From contig NZ_BIMH01000009.1 in NCBI RefSeq assembly GCF_004000985.1, positions 1-64,000 on the forward strand: a DNA stretch of 64,000 nt. The letters are read 5' to 3'. Position numbers and translations under genes: made by a program. This DNA is from Paenibacillus validus NBRC 15382 (lineage in GTDB: Bacteria > Bacillota > Bacilli > Paenibacillales > NBRC-103111). The notes under the pieces are model-generated. The model did no database searches and was not told the origin of the DNA. It saw only the letters and a program-made list of their open reading frames with translations. Of the stretch, positions 44,464 through 56,740 are shown piece by piece (position 1 is the stretch's first letter; each line of letters opens with the position of its first letter).

Positions 44464-47400
44464 ATCCCACACTTTCACTCTCACACGCAGCTTTTGACCG
44501 GCAGGGAGATCTTCATTAAAATTGTAGCGGTTCGACACACTTGTGGTTCCGACACAAACGCCTCCCGACCATCGCTGACATACTTTACCGCTGTCTTTGA
44601 TCGTGACGGTCTGATCGGCATTTGTAATTTGGAGCTGCATGTACATATAGGTTGTTCCAGGATCAGAATCGGTTTGGGCAAATATAAGATCGGGTCGTAC
44701 TGTGTTTTTCAAAGTCGGGCTGCTTTCGGTTCCCCACGGATCGCTCATATAGGCGGAAGGCGGGCTGTTCGTCGACATCCAGCCGATGCCGCTCCATGGA
44801 GAGGCTAAATTGCCGTCATCGACAACTTGCACCTGCGCTTGATATTTCCTCCCCATCACCAGCGGTACGTCCATCGTCCACGCCCAAGATGTGTTTTGCG
44901 TGTACATGGCTCTGTTGGAGAGACATTCGATACAATTCCCCCACTCGTCTTTTACTGTTAGATTAAAGACGCTGAAGGTCGTATTCGGATCAGGGTCCCA
45001 CTGGTTCCAAGTGATGGTCGGTTTCAAGCTTACCGGCGTTGGTGAAGCATAAGTGCCTGTCGGGAAAGTTAAAGCAACAGCAGGCGGGTTATTCGGTGCA
45101 GGCTCCAGCCAGATGAAAACCTCGTGCCAATCGCTCCAAGCCCCATATTCGTCCTTGACCGCTTGTCTGACCGTATACCAACCCCATTCTGTCGGCCTTG
45201 ACAGCTGACCGTTGATCGTCGCGCCGCTTGGGGTCGTGTAGGTCCGTTTGTACTCGATAACTCCTCTGTTTGTGCGGTAATCGATACCGGTAGCTTCGGT
45301 CGAGTAATTCGACGGGCTAAGCCATCTGTCAGGGTCGTAGGATGCATCCTGCCATGCCACGCTTTTATCCGCATTGATTGTCAACGTAAAGAACGAAACC
45401 GGCCTGCGATGTATCGTGACGTAAGTGCTCGACAAATCCGAGTATTTGCGGTAAGCAGCAAATGTATTGTCCGGATACTTGTAACCAGCCGGGGCCGGAT
45501 CGTCGGGGATCTGATAATCGATTTTGTACGTCCCGACCTTATCCAGCACTGCATAAGGTGATGTTACCGTATGGCCGTTTAGCGATGAGATTCCAGAGTA
45601 ACCATCCCCTGCATCTAGAAATTTATTCGGCTCGGTGTGCGTGTAAGTCCATCTTGTCATGTTTTCAATCGCAGGATCATTCTCTAGATCTGAATAGCTT
45701 TTGACATAATCGAGCTGCGTCCCTACGATGCCGACATTTTGAAGCTGGTTGTTGTTGCCGATGTACTTCGTTGTTGAGAGCCCTTTAATAAGCACATAAG
45801 ACGTTTCCGAGAAGGGCCCAAAAGAACCGCTTGTGAAAGTCGAATCTTGCACATCCAGCAATGGTACGCCGTTTATGTACCCCCGGATACGATTGCCGTT
45901 CAGTTTGATTTTCATGTCATAGTAATTACGATATGAAATCGCATAACCGACTTCACCAAGCGTTGTTTTTACGCCATTTACGATTTTCACGATCCGCACC
46001 TTATTTGTAGCTAACTCCAACCGGTACATATTGAGGTGGTCAGCCATTCTTGCAGAAATACCCACGGAAGGTTCACTTGCAAAGTTGTTATAGTTGAATT
46101 TGACCTTTTGTGAAATTTCCCCGTTATCCAATGTTTCGGCTTCGTTGTAGAACTGACCATAGTTGAAAGATTCAGCGCCTACAGCGGGAGGGGTAAAATC
46201 GGTCTTTCGTACCTCAAAGTTGGTGCCATAGGGGTAAAAGAAGTAAAGCTTGCCGTCCTCTAACATAATCGGCGCAACACCAACAGGGAAAGTAGGATCA
46301 GAAAGTTCTTGCTTAATCAGTTGATTACCCCTAATGTCGAATAAATAATAAATAGGATTGGTAGAGTTATTCCAGGAATTAATAAATCTATCTATCAAAA
46401 CTACTTTTCCATCCCTAGTTACCATTATTCGATTGTCAGACATCGGGTAAATATCCTTTTGACCAGAAGATACGTATTCTTTATCAAAATAATAATGACC
46501 TGTTTTTTGAGGTAAACCTATAGGTGTTTTTGACTTCAGATCATAAAAATTGATGAAGATGTCATAATGTATAAAAGTATAATCCTCTGTCCTTGTATGT
46601 GTGAAATAAATCATCGTATCCCCGAAAAACTTGATTCCTTGGGCATCGGGCAGACTGACAACCAACTCACCGGAGGGTCCGTAAATCTTTTTAGCGGTTT
46701 TGGTTCCCTCTTTGACAAAGGAATATTTCTGTACTACAGGTTTCTTTTCGGGTGGTATATAAAACACATTGGACGGTGGGGGTGTGGCCTGATCGAAATA
46801 TCCTATAGTTTCCGCACGCTGCCATACAGGGGCAGGCATATTAGTCGTCCCGGACGCTCCCGCCATCGCCAAATCTGAAATTCTATATACCAAACTTGTT
46901 ACTTTCCACACCCATAGGCCACTTTCAGTTACATCGTATTTTGTGATATACCAAACACGATCTTGCTCTACATCGTAACCTCCAATTTGAATGTTATAAT
47001 TGGTGCTCCATCGAGCGGCTTGGTAGTACCCTGATCCAGCCCAATTAGGGTTTGTGAAATAAACGCTATCCCAGGCTTTCACCCCAATCAAGTTTGGCGA
47101 AAGAACGTCAGGTCCGCCACAATACTGAGATGCGCAACTAAAGGAATACTTTGTAAAATTGGGCACACCAACGGGCGGAGTATGCAAATCAACAGGTGCC
47201 GTAGGAGTTTCTAAAGCGTCCTCCCCGGGATTGTATACATATTCCTTATTTGCTTTTACACCCTCATAAACGGTCGAAGTTTTCCAGTTATTTATGAGAT
47301 CAGAAGTCGAATAGCTTTTGGTTACGATTTCAGGCGGGAAGAAGTCGGAACCTTGAATATAAAAGCTGGCTTCCGGCGCTTCGTTCACAACCTCGAACTG

Positions 47401-50001
47401 AAAATCTTTCTGGTCCGATTTCTGATACCCAACCCCCTCTTTAATGAAAATGCGAATGTTGTATTTACCTATCTTAGTTGGTGTGTAAGAGAAGTTTCCT
47501 GCTGCATCTGTCGTTACTGCCCATGAACTTTCCCCAGAAAACGAACCATCATTGTTACTGTCGTAAGACATGGTGAGCGTATGCACACTTATTGGGTCAT
47601 CATCCGGGCTGTACGAAGTATCCTTGAAATTAATTGCAGATCCTCGAATACCGTACCCAGGATTATTCAGTCTTGCCACAGGAGGTAAATCTGGTTGTAC
47701 ATTTAAGGTTGCCTCAGCCGGTGCTGTAGATCTGATTCCGCCGCTATCTACAACCGACAAAGTGATAGGATACCCTCCGGCTGTAGGGTAAATAGCTAGT
47801 TTACCGGTCCAGTCATACTGTACAATCGTACGATCTTTACGCGGCGAATAGCTGTCCGCGCCACTAATGTCCGGCGTAAATGGTCTGCCCTCAATGACCT
47901 TCGGCGGCAACGTGATAACAGGTATTGGCGGCGGATTCTCCGGCACTACTTTCAATGTAACGCGCTTGGGTCCGGTTACCGCGCCGCGTTTATCGATGGC
48001 CGTGACCTCGATGGTGTGTGTGCCTTCGACATCGGCAACAAACGGACCAAAGTGATCGCCATAATCCCAAAGATCATGCTTTCCCTTTAGACCTCTGATC
48101 CATGCACTGGAGCTGCCCTCCCAATTCCAATAATAGATGACGGGATCTCCATCCGGATCATACGGGGTTTTAGGGTTTGTCGTAGGATCATTTACCACGC
48201 CCAGATCAACCCTATTTCCTACAATGACTTCTTGTATTGGAGGATAACCAGCGGTGTTATACCCTTGGAAAAATGAACCATCAAACACAGGTGGACTGTT
48301 ATCCGGATCCTTCGTTATTTCGAACGTCTTGGGAGTAACTATTTTTATTGTCCCGCAGGTACTCTTAATTTGCATGGTAACGCTAACCGTTCCTGCCCCC
48401 ATGCTTTTCGGGTACGGCGGCCCCGAGAAGTTTACGGAATAGAGATAACCGTTTTTATATGTCTGAGTCAAGCTGCCTTGAGTTAAGGTATAGCTCAATT
48501 CAGCAAGTGAGCAGCCGTTTCCTCCTGTAACCGTAACGTTTTTGTTGTTGATGAGATTGCTTTCGCCGAATTTCATCGTTGTCTTTTCCAATACGAGTTC
48601 GCCAGTTATTACTTCCGGTGGAGAATCTTGATCACATGTTGCGCTCGGCGTATAGGTTTCAATGATGACATTATTATCTTCTCGATCCTCCGAAATGTTA
48701 TTTTCAGAATCAAACGTAATCGTTATAGATTTAGCAACGGATGATGAGAATGTATAACTGAACGTCCTTCCCCATTTCAAGCCGGTCGTGTAAGTCCCAT
48801 TGAAATCATCCGTTCGTAAAACGGTAGAATCGACCTTGATTTGAACCTTAAACGGCGTTGAAATATCTTGACCAATCACTCGAAACGAATATTCAAAATT
48901 AACGATATCCCCGGCTATAAAGCAAGCTTTGTCAGCGGTTAGCTTATCTGCTACGATGTCAGGCTTGGTTGGTATTTGATACGTGATGTCAAAGTAGCCT
49001 TGGTAGAGATAGGTTTCCCCTTCCCACTCGGTGTCTACTTCCATGAAGTAATTTCGAAGCTCCGCATATTGCTTGGTAGTGTCTGGAAAAGCTTCATAAT
49101 CGACTACTTCTTCTAAATTATTCGATAAGTGTCGAAATACTTTAACCATACCTTTGTTATTTGCAGATGCCCCCCAATCGAAAGGGGTTGGAAGGGGAAC
49201 AGAACGTGAATCTGGTTTAGAACTTGCTCTTGAAATGCGAATGTTTACAACATTACTGCTAGCTATTGGAGTATCAAACCCTATACCTCCCTTTGTCTCA
49301 TAAAACTTTGTTGGCGGCTCCGCTTCATACGCAGCTGTAGCAGCTGCTCCCCTTCCGTTCCAATCAGGGGCTACACCGTCCGTTCCATTGTACCGCAAGT
49401 CGCGGCCATTAAGAGGAGGACCCGAATCATAGGATTGGGGCGTGTTTGATGCCAAAGCTTGATCCGGTTGACGAATATATCCGGTCGAAGGTACTGTGCC
49501 AGGATAGTCACTTGCACCATCCCCGTTAGTATCCGTTGATGAGTCAGCATCAAATTGCCATATCGCTGTTTTTTCCCCTTTATGCTCCCATCTTTTCCCG
49601 CTGGGCAGCCTATAGATGTAATGACCCGGATTGGTATCCATTTTTCCGTAAACGGTTTGCTGCTTACCATCCAAATTATTAATGGACAAGCTATACCCGT
49701 TTAAGGTTGCGACCGAGGATTTATCAGCGCCATGAAACATAAACTTCCACGATGTGATATTACCTTTAACTAAAGAACCCACATCCACATTCACGGATTT
49801 TCTGGTATCCTTTGAGTACATCATAGGAATCTCGGCACTTGATCCCGTTGTGTTGGAGCTGGAAAAATCAACAAAAACTCGAACGCTCTGCTCTGTAGCG
49901 GCGTTTGCAGACGGAATCAAATCCAGCGGAAGACAAGAAGTCACAAAGGTTATAAGAACGATATAACGTATCGCTTTGAATATAAGTTTTTTATAAGCCA
50001 T
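44464..50001 (-). CDS. Large exported multidomain (CARDB/PKD-type) surface protein, exon 1
   Basis: 1,846 codons, giving with exon 2 about 2,097 residues. A signal peptide (residues 1-34, ending SANA-A) also contains a lipobox-like VTSC at 20-23, so anchoring is ambiguous. Then: an unrecognised beta domain (35-340), a CARDB-like module (about 347-450), PKD/Ig-like modules (about 565-900; e.g. DPDGDPVIYYWNW, GTHTIEVTAIDKRG), a propeller-like region rich in YDL and MSDNRIMV repeats (about 1000-1290), a LamG/concanavalin-like module (about 1300-1430), and further PKD-like modules (DPDRW, VQVVDDGN). No enzyme motif is seen. It lies 20 nt after an SLH-protein gene and is probably co-transcribed with it; its role may be adhesion or wall decoration. 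The middle is more AT-rich than its neighbours. Confidence 0.82.
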
Positions 50002-50021
50002 TGAAATACCGCCTTTGTGAA

Positions 50022-51095
50022 CTACTCGTTGTACGTAAGATCCAATTGTTTAGATGGTAAGTGAATCTCAATAAGAGGCTTTTTACCTTGGTTTAACATT
50101 GGATCAAATACATCTCTCTCGAACCTAAAACCTATCCATCCAGAGTATTCTCCATCTTTATTCGTTTTGAAATTTACAATGTTGTCTTGACTAGCCTTCG
50201 CTCTATTTCCAAGTAGAGTAGATATCATTTGACGAGGCCAAATAATATTTTCTTCTTGTGTAGCTTTATTCTTTAAAGTAATGTACGCCCCCATAACATA
50301 AGGGTATCCCCAATAGTCGGAAGCCATTTCCTCATAAAGATTGAAATATGCAGAATCAGGCTTCTTTGTATCAACAACAACCATCTTGTGAATCGTTAAC
50401 TCCAAATGGTCGTTAATTTTTTCAGTAACAGGAAGCGTTTTGATCCTCATATTCCACACGGTTTCAAAGTTGCTGCCGCGCAGATCAATTTCCGCAAAAC
50501 TGGCGGCAGCTTGATCAACCTGTAGCTTCTCCCCGTTATTCACCTTCAAGATCCGGTCGATGATCGTAACGGATTGCGCCCTCGTTGTGGGCGCATCGAC
50601 GGCCAGTTCGCCATTGGCCAAACCTTGAATCAAGCCGGTCTTCGTCGCATTGAACATGACTGAAGCATTGTCGATATTGAATTCCTTCTTCTGCAGATCT
50701 GCATCCGTTGCGCGTACCGCAATGCGGGACATTTCCAGCCGCGTGATCGGCGCGTTCCAGTCTTCCGTAGCAAAGTCTCGGTCCCGCGTGATTCCCGCAT
50801 CCGTGAGTGCCTTAACATAGGCTTTGTACCAGCCCGAACCTTGCTCAACCGAATCCAACTTGAGTTTTAAAGCTGTTGCCGTCATCTTCATGAACTCGGC
50901 ACGGCTAACGCTTTGTTCAGGCTTAAACGAACCGTCAGGGTATCCATCCACAACTTTGAGTTGAATGGCCTTGTTAATCGCATCAGCGCCCCAATGTCCA
51001 GCCGTATCAGAAAAACTCGCCCGACTTTTCTCAATGCCAACGTATAGTCCCAATACTGCAACGATCGATAACGAAATAATTCCTTTTTTCCACAT
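50022..51095 (-). CDS. SLH-domain exported protein
   Basis: A 357-residue protein with a signal peptide (KKGIISLSIVAVLGLYVG) and three S-layer-homology repeats: FSDTAGHWGADAINKAIQLK (residues 28-80), WYKAYVKALTDAGITRDRDF (about 92-135), and a weaker third (about 140-185, TTRAQSVTIIDRIL). SLH repeats bind pyruvylated secondary wall polysaccharide. The C-terminal 165 residues are unrecognised. Start ATG at 51095 follows AAAGGAG. It lies 20 nt upstream of the giant surface-protein gene, suggesting that it anchors that protein or acts with it. Confidence 0.86.
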   Translation of the reverse strand: MWKKGIISLSIVAVLGLYVGIEKSRASFSDTAGHWGADAINKAIQLKVVDGYPDGSFKPEQSVSRAEFMKMTATALKLKLDSVEQGSGWYKAYVKALTDAGITRDRDFATEDWNAPITRLEMSRIAVRATDADLQKKEFNIDNASVMFNATKTGLIQGLANGELAVDAPTTRAQSVTIIDRILKVNNGEKLQVDQAAASFAEIDLRGSNFETVWNMRIKTLPVTEKINDHLELTIHKMVVVDTKKPDSAYFNLYEEMASDYWGYPYVMGAYITLKNKATQEENIIWPRQMISTLLGNRAKASQDNIVNFKTNKDGEYSGWIGFRFERDVFDPMLNQGKKPLIEIHLPSKQLDLTYNE

Positions 51096-51120
51096 AATTA
51101 TTAGCTCCTTTAGTAATCAA

Positions 51121-51255
51121 TTATTGAGCGGCCAATAAACCCGGCTAACGTTTTGCTCAGATTTAATAGTGCCATCGATGTAGCCGTCAATATACTTTTT
51201 CATCAATCCCCTGATGGATTTGATCGTCAGCCCAATGCCCGTCCACTTCGCTCAA
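51121..51255 (-). pseudogene. Decayed SLH-domain fragment
   Basis: Within the 360-bp gap between the SLH gene and comEC the minus strand encodes SEVDGHWADDQIHQGIDEK and then, in another frame, DGYIDGTIKSEQNVSR. The frame shift occurs at a run of five A near 51196-51200; removing one A restores one SLH repeat (HWA...I..G...GY.DGT). No start codon or rest of the gene remains. The remainder of the gap (51256-51455) is AT-rich, without recognised signals. Confidence 0.72.
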
Positions 51256-51455
51256 AGTCGTTTCAGTTACATAAATAGACAATATCGATGCGTTCATCGT
51301 TAAAAAGACAAGTACTGCGATATTGGATTGTTGTCGTTTTTACTCGATAATATCGATATCACCCTCAACATAAAATCCGATTTAACCCTTTCTTTCGATC
51401 GGAATATATGGGTATTTTATCCTAATTTACACATTCCTTCAATCCACTTGTCACC

Positions 51456-54056
51456 TCATTCCAACTTCCGGCGAACGGAGATTTGCCCCTCCTTCACCAT
51501 CATTTGCACCTCCCCGTGGCGGTCCGTTCGGTGAATCAGCGTACCGCGGCTGCTTAACCGCTCCGTCACCTGCGGACTCGGGTGCCCGTACACATTGTTC
51601 GCTCCGGCGGAGATGACCGCTTGTTTCGGTCGCCAAGCTTCCAACCATGGGTCAGCGGTTGACGATTTACTTCCGTGGTGGGCGACTTTCAACACATCGA
51701 TCGGCTGATCCAGCAAGTGCAAGCCTTCCCCCTGCTCCGGAGGCAGTGCGGACCAATGTTCCAGCAGCTCCAGTTCCTGCTTCACTCCGATATCTCCCGT
51801 AAAAAGCCATCGCGTTCCGCCCATCTTCATCATGAATACGAGCGAGATCGGATTTTGATCGGATTCCAACCGGACCGTGGTGCGTTCCGGCTGCGTCATC
51901 TCACCGAAGGGAAATAAAAATAACAGCTCGGTATCCGCCCCGACCTTCAGCCTGTCTCCGGCTTGTACCGGGACAAGCTGGGTACCCCGATCAAGTGCCG
52001 TTTCAAACAACTGCTTCACCTTCGGGATCGGCTTCAACGTTCCGTTAAACAGCAGCCTTTTCACCGGAATGTCTTCCAGGACCGCCTGCAGCCCCCCGAA
52101 ATGATCCTCGTCCTGATGCGTCACGATGAGCTCGTCGATCTGCTGGATGCCGCGCTTTTTCAGAAGCGGCACGAGCGTTTTGCGGCCGATCTCATACGGG
52201 TCTCTCCGCTCCTTCCATGATTCCCCGGGCTTGCGAAACGACACCGTTCCCCCGCCGTCGACCAGGATATGTCTGGCCTCTCCAGGAGAATGGATCAAGA
52301 TGCTGTCCCCTTGTCCGACGTCAATAAACTGCACCTTGCCCTGCCGCGAATATTCCTGCAGCGGACGGTACCCTGCCCACAACACCAGCCCTAAGCCAAT
52401 GACAGCCCCAGGCAGCAGGACACGGCGGTTCCATCGATGCAAGCGTGTTTTCCAGTGCATAACAAGAACCGAATCCAGCATAGGCCCGCTGTCTTCCGAA
52501 GCGGATTCAACTTGCTGCTTCCTTTGCAGCCCCAGCCATACAAGCCCCGCCAGCCCTCCGTAATAGAAGACCATCCAACCGACGGTTGGACTGGGCCAAA
52601 TCGTCTGAAACAACCGCAGCTCGCTGCACCAAGTCACAACCGCAAATAACAGCCCGTTGACCTTCTCCACGATCCAGGCCAGTATGCCGCCCGCCTCCAT
52701 AGACACGAATCCAAGCAGCATGGCAACCGTTCCGACCGGCATGACAACTAGACTGAAAACCGGAACGAGCGCCAAGTTGGCGGCAAAGGACAGCAGCGAA
52801 AATTGATTGAAATAATAGATCGTCAGCGGAAACGATACGAATTGTGCGACAAGCGTGATCGACAAGGCGTCGCGCAGCTTCACATTCGTGACCGGAAGCA
52901 GCTTGCTCACCTTCGGCACAAGAACGATAATGCCGATCGTCACGAGAAACGAGAGCTGAAAACTGACATCGGTCAAGTAATAGGGATGCCACGCGAGCAT
53001 GGCAAGTCCGGTGATGAACGCGAGGTTCAGGCCGTCCTTCAACCGGTTACGGTAAGCCGCGTACAGGCCGATCATCGCCATCATCCCGGCGCGGACGATG
53101 GAAGGAGAGCCCCCGGTTGCCGCTATATAGAGCGGGATAAAGCCCATCGCCGTCCACAGATAGGTCTCACGGGTCAATCCGATGCGCCGCAGCAGCCAGA
53201 TCAGGCAGCCTAGAAAGATCGCTACGTTTAATCCGGAAATCGCAATAATATGCGTCAAACCAAGCCGGGAAAAAGCGTCGAATTGCTCCGGGTCGATCTC
53301 ATCCGTCAAGCCGATCAGCATGCCTTTCATAAAGCCGCTTTGTTCTTCGGGAAACAACGCGTCCACTTTCGAAGCGAGCGCGTCCCGAAAACGGTCGTTC
53401 CACCTCCCGAGCCGCCACACTCCCCAATCGCCGCGACCTGGGGCCGTCACGACGATTGCTTCCGTTCCTTTGACGGTCAACTGCCAATGAATATGGTGCA
53501 TATACAAATATCGCCGGTAATCAAACGCGCCGAAATTGCGTGCCTCTGACGGCCGTTTCAGCGTTCCCGTCATTTCAATCCGGTCCCCGCGCCGCCAGCT
53601 CGCAGCCATGAGCTGTTCCTCCTGCTTCAACAAGCGTACGGACACCTGCAGCTTCTCGCCCCTAGCTTCACCGCCCTCCTCACCTACCCTTTGCGCGTCC
53701 GGCAGCTTAACCGATTCCGCCACCGCCTGAAAGGAAACGCGATCTCCGTCCACCATTACCGGCGTCACAAGGCGACCGCGGAAAGCGACCTGCTCCACCT
53801 GCTCGGCGGCCGGAGCGATAAGGGTCCGGTTTCGATCATCGTACGCCCCATACCAGCCGGCAGCCGTCAGCACGGTAACCGCGGCAAGCAGCCACATCCA
53901 GCCTCTCGGCTTCGCCGCCGCAAGAAGCGCGCTGAACGCGATACCGGCTAAGGCCATATATATCCCTGCGGTTTGCAGACCCCACACGTACGCCAATACA
54001 TAGCCGAGCGTCCAACACAGCACGATCAGAACGACCGGTCTTTCGGCCAAACCCAA
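51456..54056 (-). CDS. comEC: ComEC/Rec2 DNA-uptake channel
   Basis: The inner-membrane channel for transforming DNA, about 866 residues. The N-terminal hydrophobic part has several membrane helices and an OB-like domain (VEQVAFRGRLVTPVMVDGDRV). The competence domain (LTHIIAISGLNVAIFLGCLIWLLRR, GGSPSIVRAGMMA) and the C-terminal metallo-beta-lactamase-like domain (QFIDVGQGDSILIHSPG, VTHQDEDHFGG, LKVAHHGSKSS) follow. The start is uncertain: I use TTG at 54056 after GGGGGAGATGGGAC, because the longer reading frame from an ATG at 54101 would include the terminator-like hairpin at 54082-54131. Normally cotranscribed with comEA and comEB. Confidence 0.93.
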   Translation of the reverse strand: MGLAERPVVLIVLCWTLGYVLAYVWGLQTAGIYMALAGIAFSALLAAAKPRGWMWLLAAVTVLTAAGWYGAYDDRNRTLIAPAAEQVEQVAFRGRLVTPVMVDGDRVSFQAVAESVKLPDAQRVGEEGGEARGEKLQVSVRLLKQEEQLMAASWRRGDRIEMTGTLKRPSEARNFGAFDYRRYLYMHHIHWQLTVKGTEAIVVTAPGRGDWGVWRLGRWNDRFRDALASKVDALFPEEQSGFMKGMLIGLTDEIDPEQFDAFSRLGLTHIIAISGLNVAIFLGCLIWLLRRIGLTRETYLWTAMGFIPLYIAATGGSPSIVRAGMMAMIGLYAAYRNRLKDGLNLAFITGLAMLAWHPYYLTDVSFQLSFLVTIGIIVLVPKVSKLLPVTNVKLRDALSITLVAQFVSFPLTIYYFNQFSLLSFAANLALVPVFSLVVMPVGTVAMLLGFVSMEAGGILAWIVEKVNGLLFAVVTWCSELRLFQTIWPSPTVGWMVFYYGGLAGLVWLGLQRKQQVESASEDSGPMLDSVLVMHWKTRLHRWNRRVLLPGAVIGLGLVLWAGYRPLQEYSRQGKVQFIDVGQGDSILIHSPGEARHILVDGGGTVSFRKPGESWKERRDPYEIGRKTLVPLLKKRGIQQIDELIVTHQDEDHFGGLQAVLEDIPVKRLLFNGTLKPIPKVKQLFETALDRGTQLVPVQAGDRLKVGADTELLFLFPFGEMTQPERTTVRLESDQNPISLVFMMKMGGTRWLFTGDIGVKQELELLEHWSALPPEQGEGLHLLDQPIDVLKVAHHGSKSSTADPWLEAWRPKQAVISAGANNVYGHPSPQVTERLSSRGTLIHRTDRHGEVQMMVKEGQISVRRKLE

Positions 54057-54081
54057 GTCCCATCTCCCCCTGCATAAGCAA

Positions 54082-54131
54082 CAAAAAGAACCTCCCGTCA
54101 TTCGCCTGTCGGCAAATCATTGGAGGTTCTT
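54082..54131 (-). terminator. Terminator-like hairpin between comEB and comEC
   Basis: AAGAACCTCC / GGAGGTTCTT, a 10-bp stem with a further GC-rich inner stem, followed on the minus strand by TTTTTG. It begins 16 nt past the comEB stop. It would reduce or uncouple comEC transcription. Confidence 0.7.
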
Positions 54132-54146
54132 CCTCTTGGCAATCGA

Positions 54147-54659
54147 TTAATTTTTCACTTCGGCCAACGTACCGGACGGCGGTTCATATTCTGCCATACG
54201 CCGGAACGTCAATCCTTTTTGGGCCATTAACGCGCTGACTTTCTCGCTGTCCTTCGGATACGCCCGATGGTACACGATCTCCACAATGCCGCTGTTCGCC
54301 AGCATGTTGGCACACGTCCAGCACGGTTGATCGGTCACATACACGCTGGAGCCTTCCCGGTCCTCGCGGTCGGTGAACAGCAGCAGGTTTTGCTCCGCAT
54401 GAATCGTGCGGATGCATCGCTGCTTCTTGATTACCTGCTCTCCGCTTGCTGTATCGACGAGCTCGTATTCTTCAACGAGCATGCAGCCTGCTTCCGAGCA
54501 ATCCGGCACGCCCGACGGGGCTCCGTTGTAGGCGGTGCCCAGCAGTTTTTTGCCCTGCACGAGCACAGCCCCGACGTGCCTGCGGCCGCATTGCGATCGA
54601 GTAGACGCCATATAAGCGATATCCATAAAATAAGTGTCCCAGTCTTTGCGTCGAGTCAT
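54147..54659 (-). CDS. comEB: dCMP deaminase-like protein ComEB
   Basis: A zinc-dependent cytidine/deoxycytidylate deaminase-family protein of about 170 residues. The active site is HAEQNLLLF (His-Ala-Glu) and PCWTCANML (zinc cysteines), preceded by CGRRHVGAVLVQGKKLLGTAYNG. In Bacillus comEB lies in the comE operon but is not needed for transformation. Two starts are possible, TTG at 54665 and ATG at 54659; I take the ATG (MTRRKDWDTYFMDIA). It lies 17 nt downstream of metY. Confidence 0.92.
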   Translation of the reverse strand: MTRRKDWDTYFMDIAYMASTRSQCGRRHVGAVLVQGKKLLGTAYNGAPSGVPDCSEAGCMLVEEYELVDTASGEQVIKKQRCIRTIHAEQNLLLFTDREDREGSSVYVTDQPCWTCANMLANSGIVEIVYHRAYPKDSEKVSALMAQKGLTFRRMAEYEPPSGTLAEVKN

Positions 54660-54676
54660 GGTCAAGCTCTTCTCCT

Positions 54677-56014
<1,338 letters not shown>

Positions 56015-56107
56015 CTATTGTCGCACATCTCTCGCAAAAACGAAAGCAGGCACCGCGTTAGAAACGTCCGGACCGGCCATATTTCCAAAATGATTAAAAG
56101 CAAGGCA

Positions 56108-56740
56108 TCACTCGGTCCCGACCGTGACGAGCGGCTTCAGCTTGTTCAACGTCTTCTCGCCGATCCCCTTCACCTCCCCGAGCTGATCCACCGAGCGAAA
56201 CGAACCGCCGAGCTTGCTGCGCAGCTCGATAATCGCCTGTGCGCGGCTCGGCCCGATGCCCGGCAATGCATCGAGCTGGTCGGCCGACGCCAGATTCAGG
56301 TTCAGCTTGCCGCCGCTTGCGCCCGGAGCGGGCTGCGCTGCACCGGGTTCCGTGCCTGCGGAAGGCAATTGCTTCTTCGCTCCCTCCGGCGCGTCGTTCG
56401 CCGGTTCGTTCGGCTTCCCTTTCTCCGCCTCCGCCGGTTTCAACGCCTCCGACGCAGTTCCTGCTCCCGGGCCACTCGGGGCCTTTCCATCCTCCGCTTT
56501 CTGGGCCTCCGCTTTCTGGGCCTCCGCTTTCCCATCCTCCGCTTTCCCGGTCCCCGCTTCCGCGCCCGACTGCTCTTGAAGCATACGGCGCATCGCCTCG
56601 TCGACCGTGACAAAGCCCGCGTCAGGAGCTGCAAACAGAATAGGCTTCAGCGCAAAGCCGACAATCAGCAGCGCAAGCAAGCCCGCCATCCCGAGCCAAA
56701 TTCCGCCGAAACGGGGAGAATGACCGTTTCCCATCTTCAT
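56108..56740 (-). CDS. comEA: Competence protein ComEA (DNA receptor)
   Basis: A membrane-anchored DNA-binding protein of 210 residues. An N-terminal membrane segment (GMAGLLALLIVGFALKPI) is followed by a long Ala/Glu/Lys/Pro-rich linker (60-145) with near-exact short repeats (KAEAQKAEAQKAEDGKA), then a C-terminal helix-hairpin-helix domain (LNLNLASADQLDALPGIGPSRAQAIIELR, LGEVKGIGEKTLNKLKP). The linker is longer than in Bacillus. ATG at 56740. It is divergent from comER. metY follows by 141 nt. Confidence 0.92.
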   Translation of the reverse strand: MKMGNGHSPRFGGIWLGMAGLLALLIVGFALKPILFAAPDAGFVTVDEAMRRMLQEQSGAEAGTGKAEDGKAEAQKAEAQKAEDGKAPSGPGAGTASEALKPAEAEKGKPNEPANDAPEGAKKQLPSAGTEPGAAQPAPGASGGKLNLNLASADQLDALPGIGPSRAQAIIELRSKLGGSFRSVDQLGEVKGIGEKTLNKLKPLVTVGTE

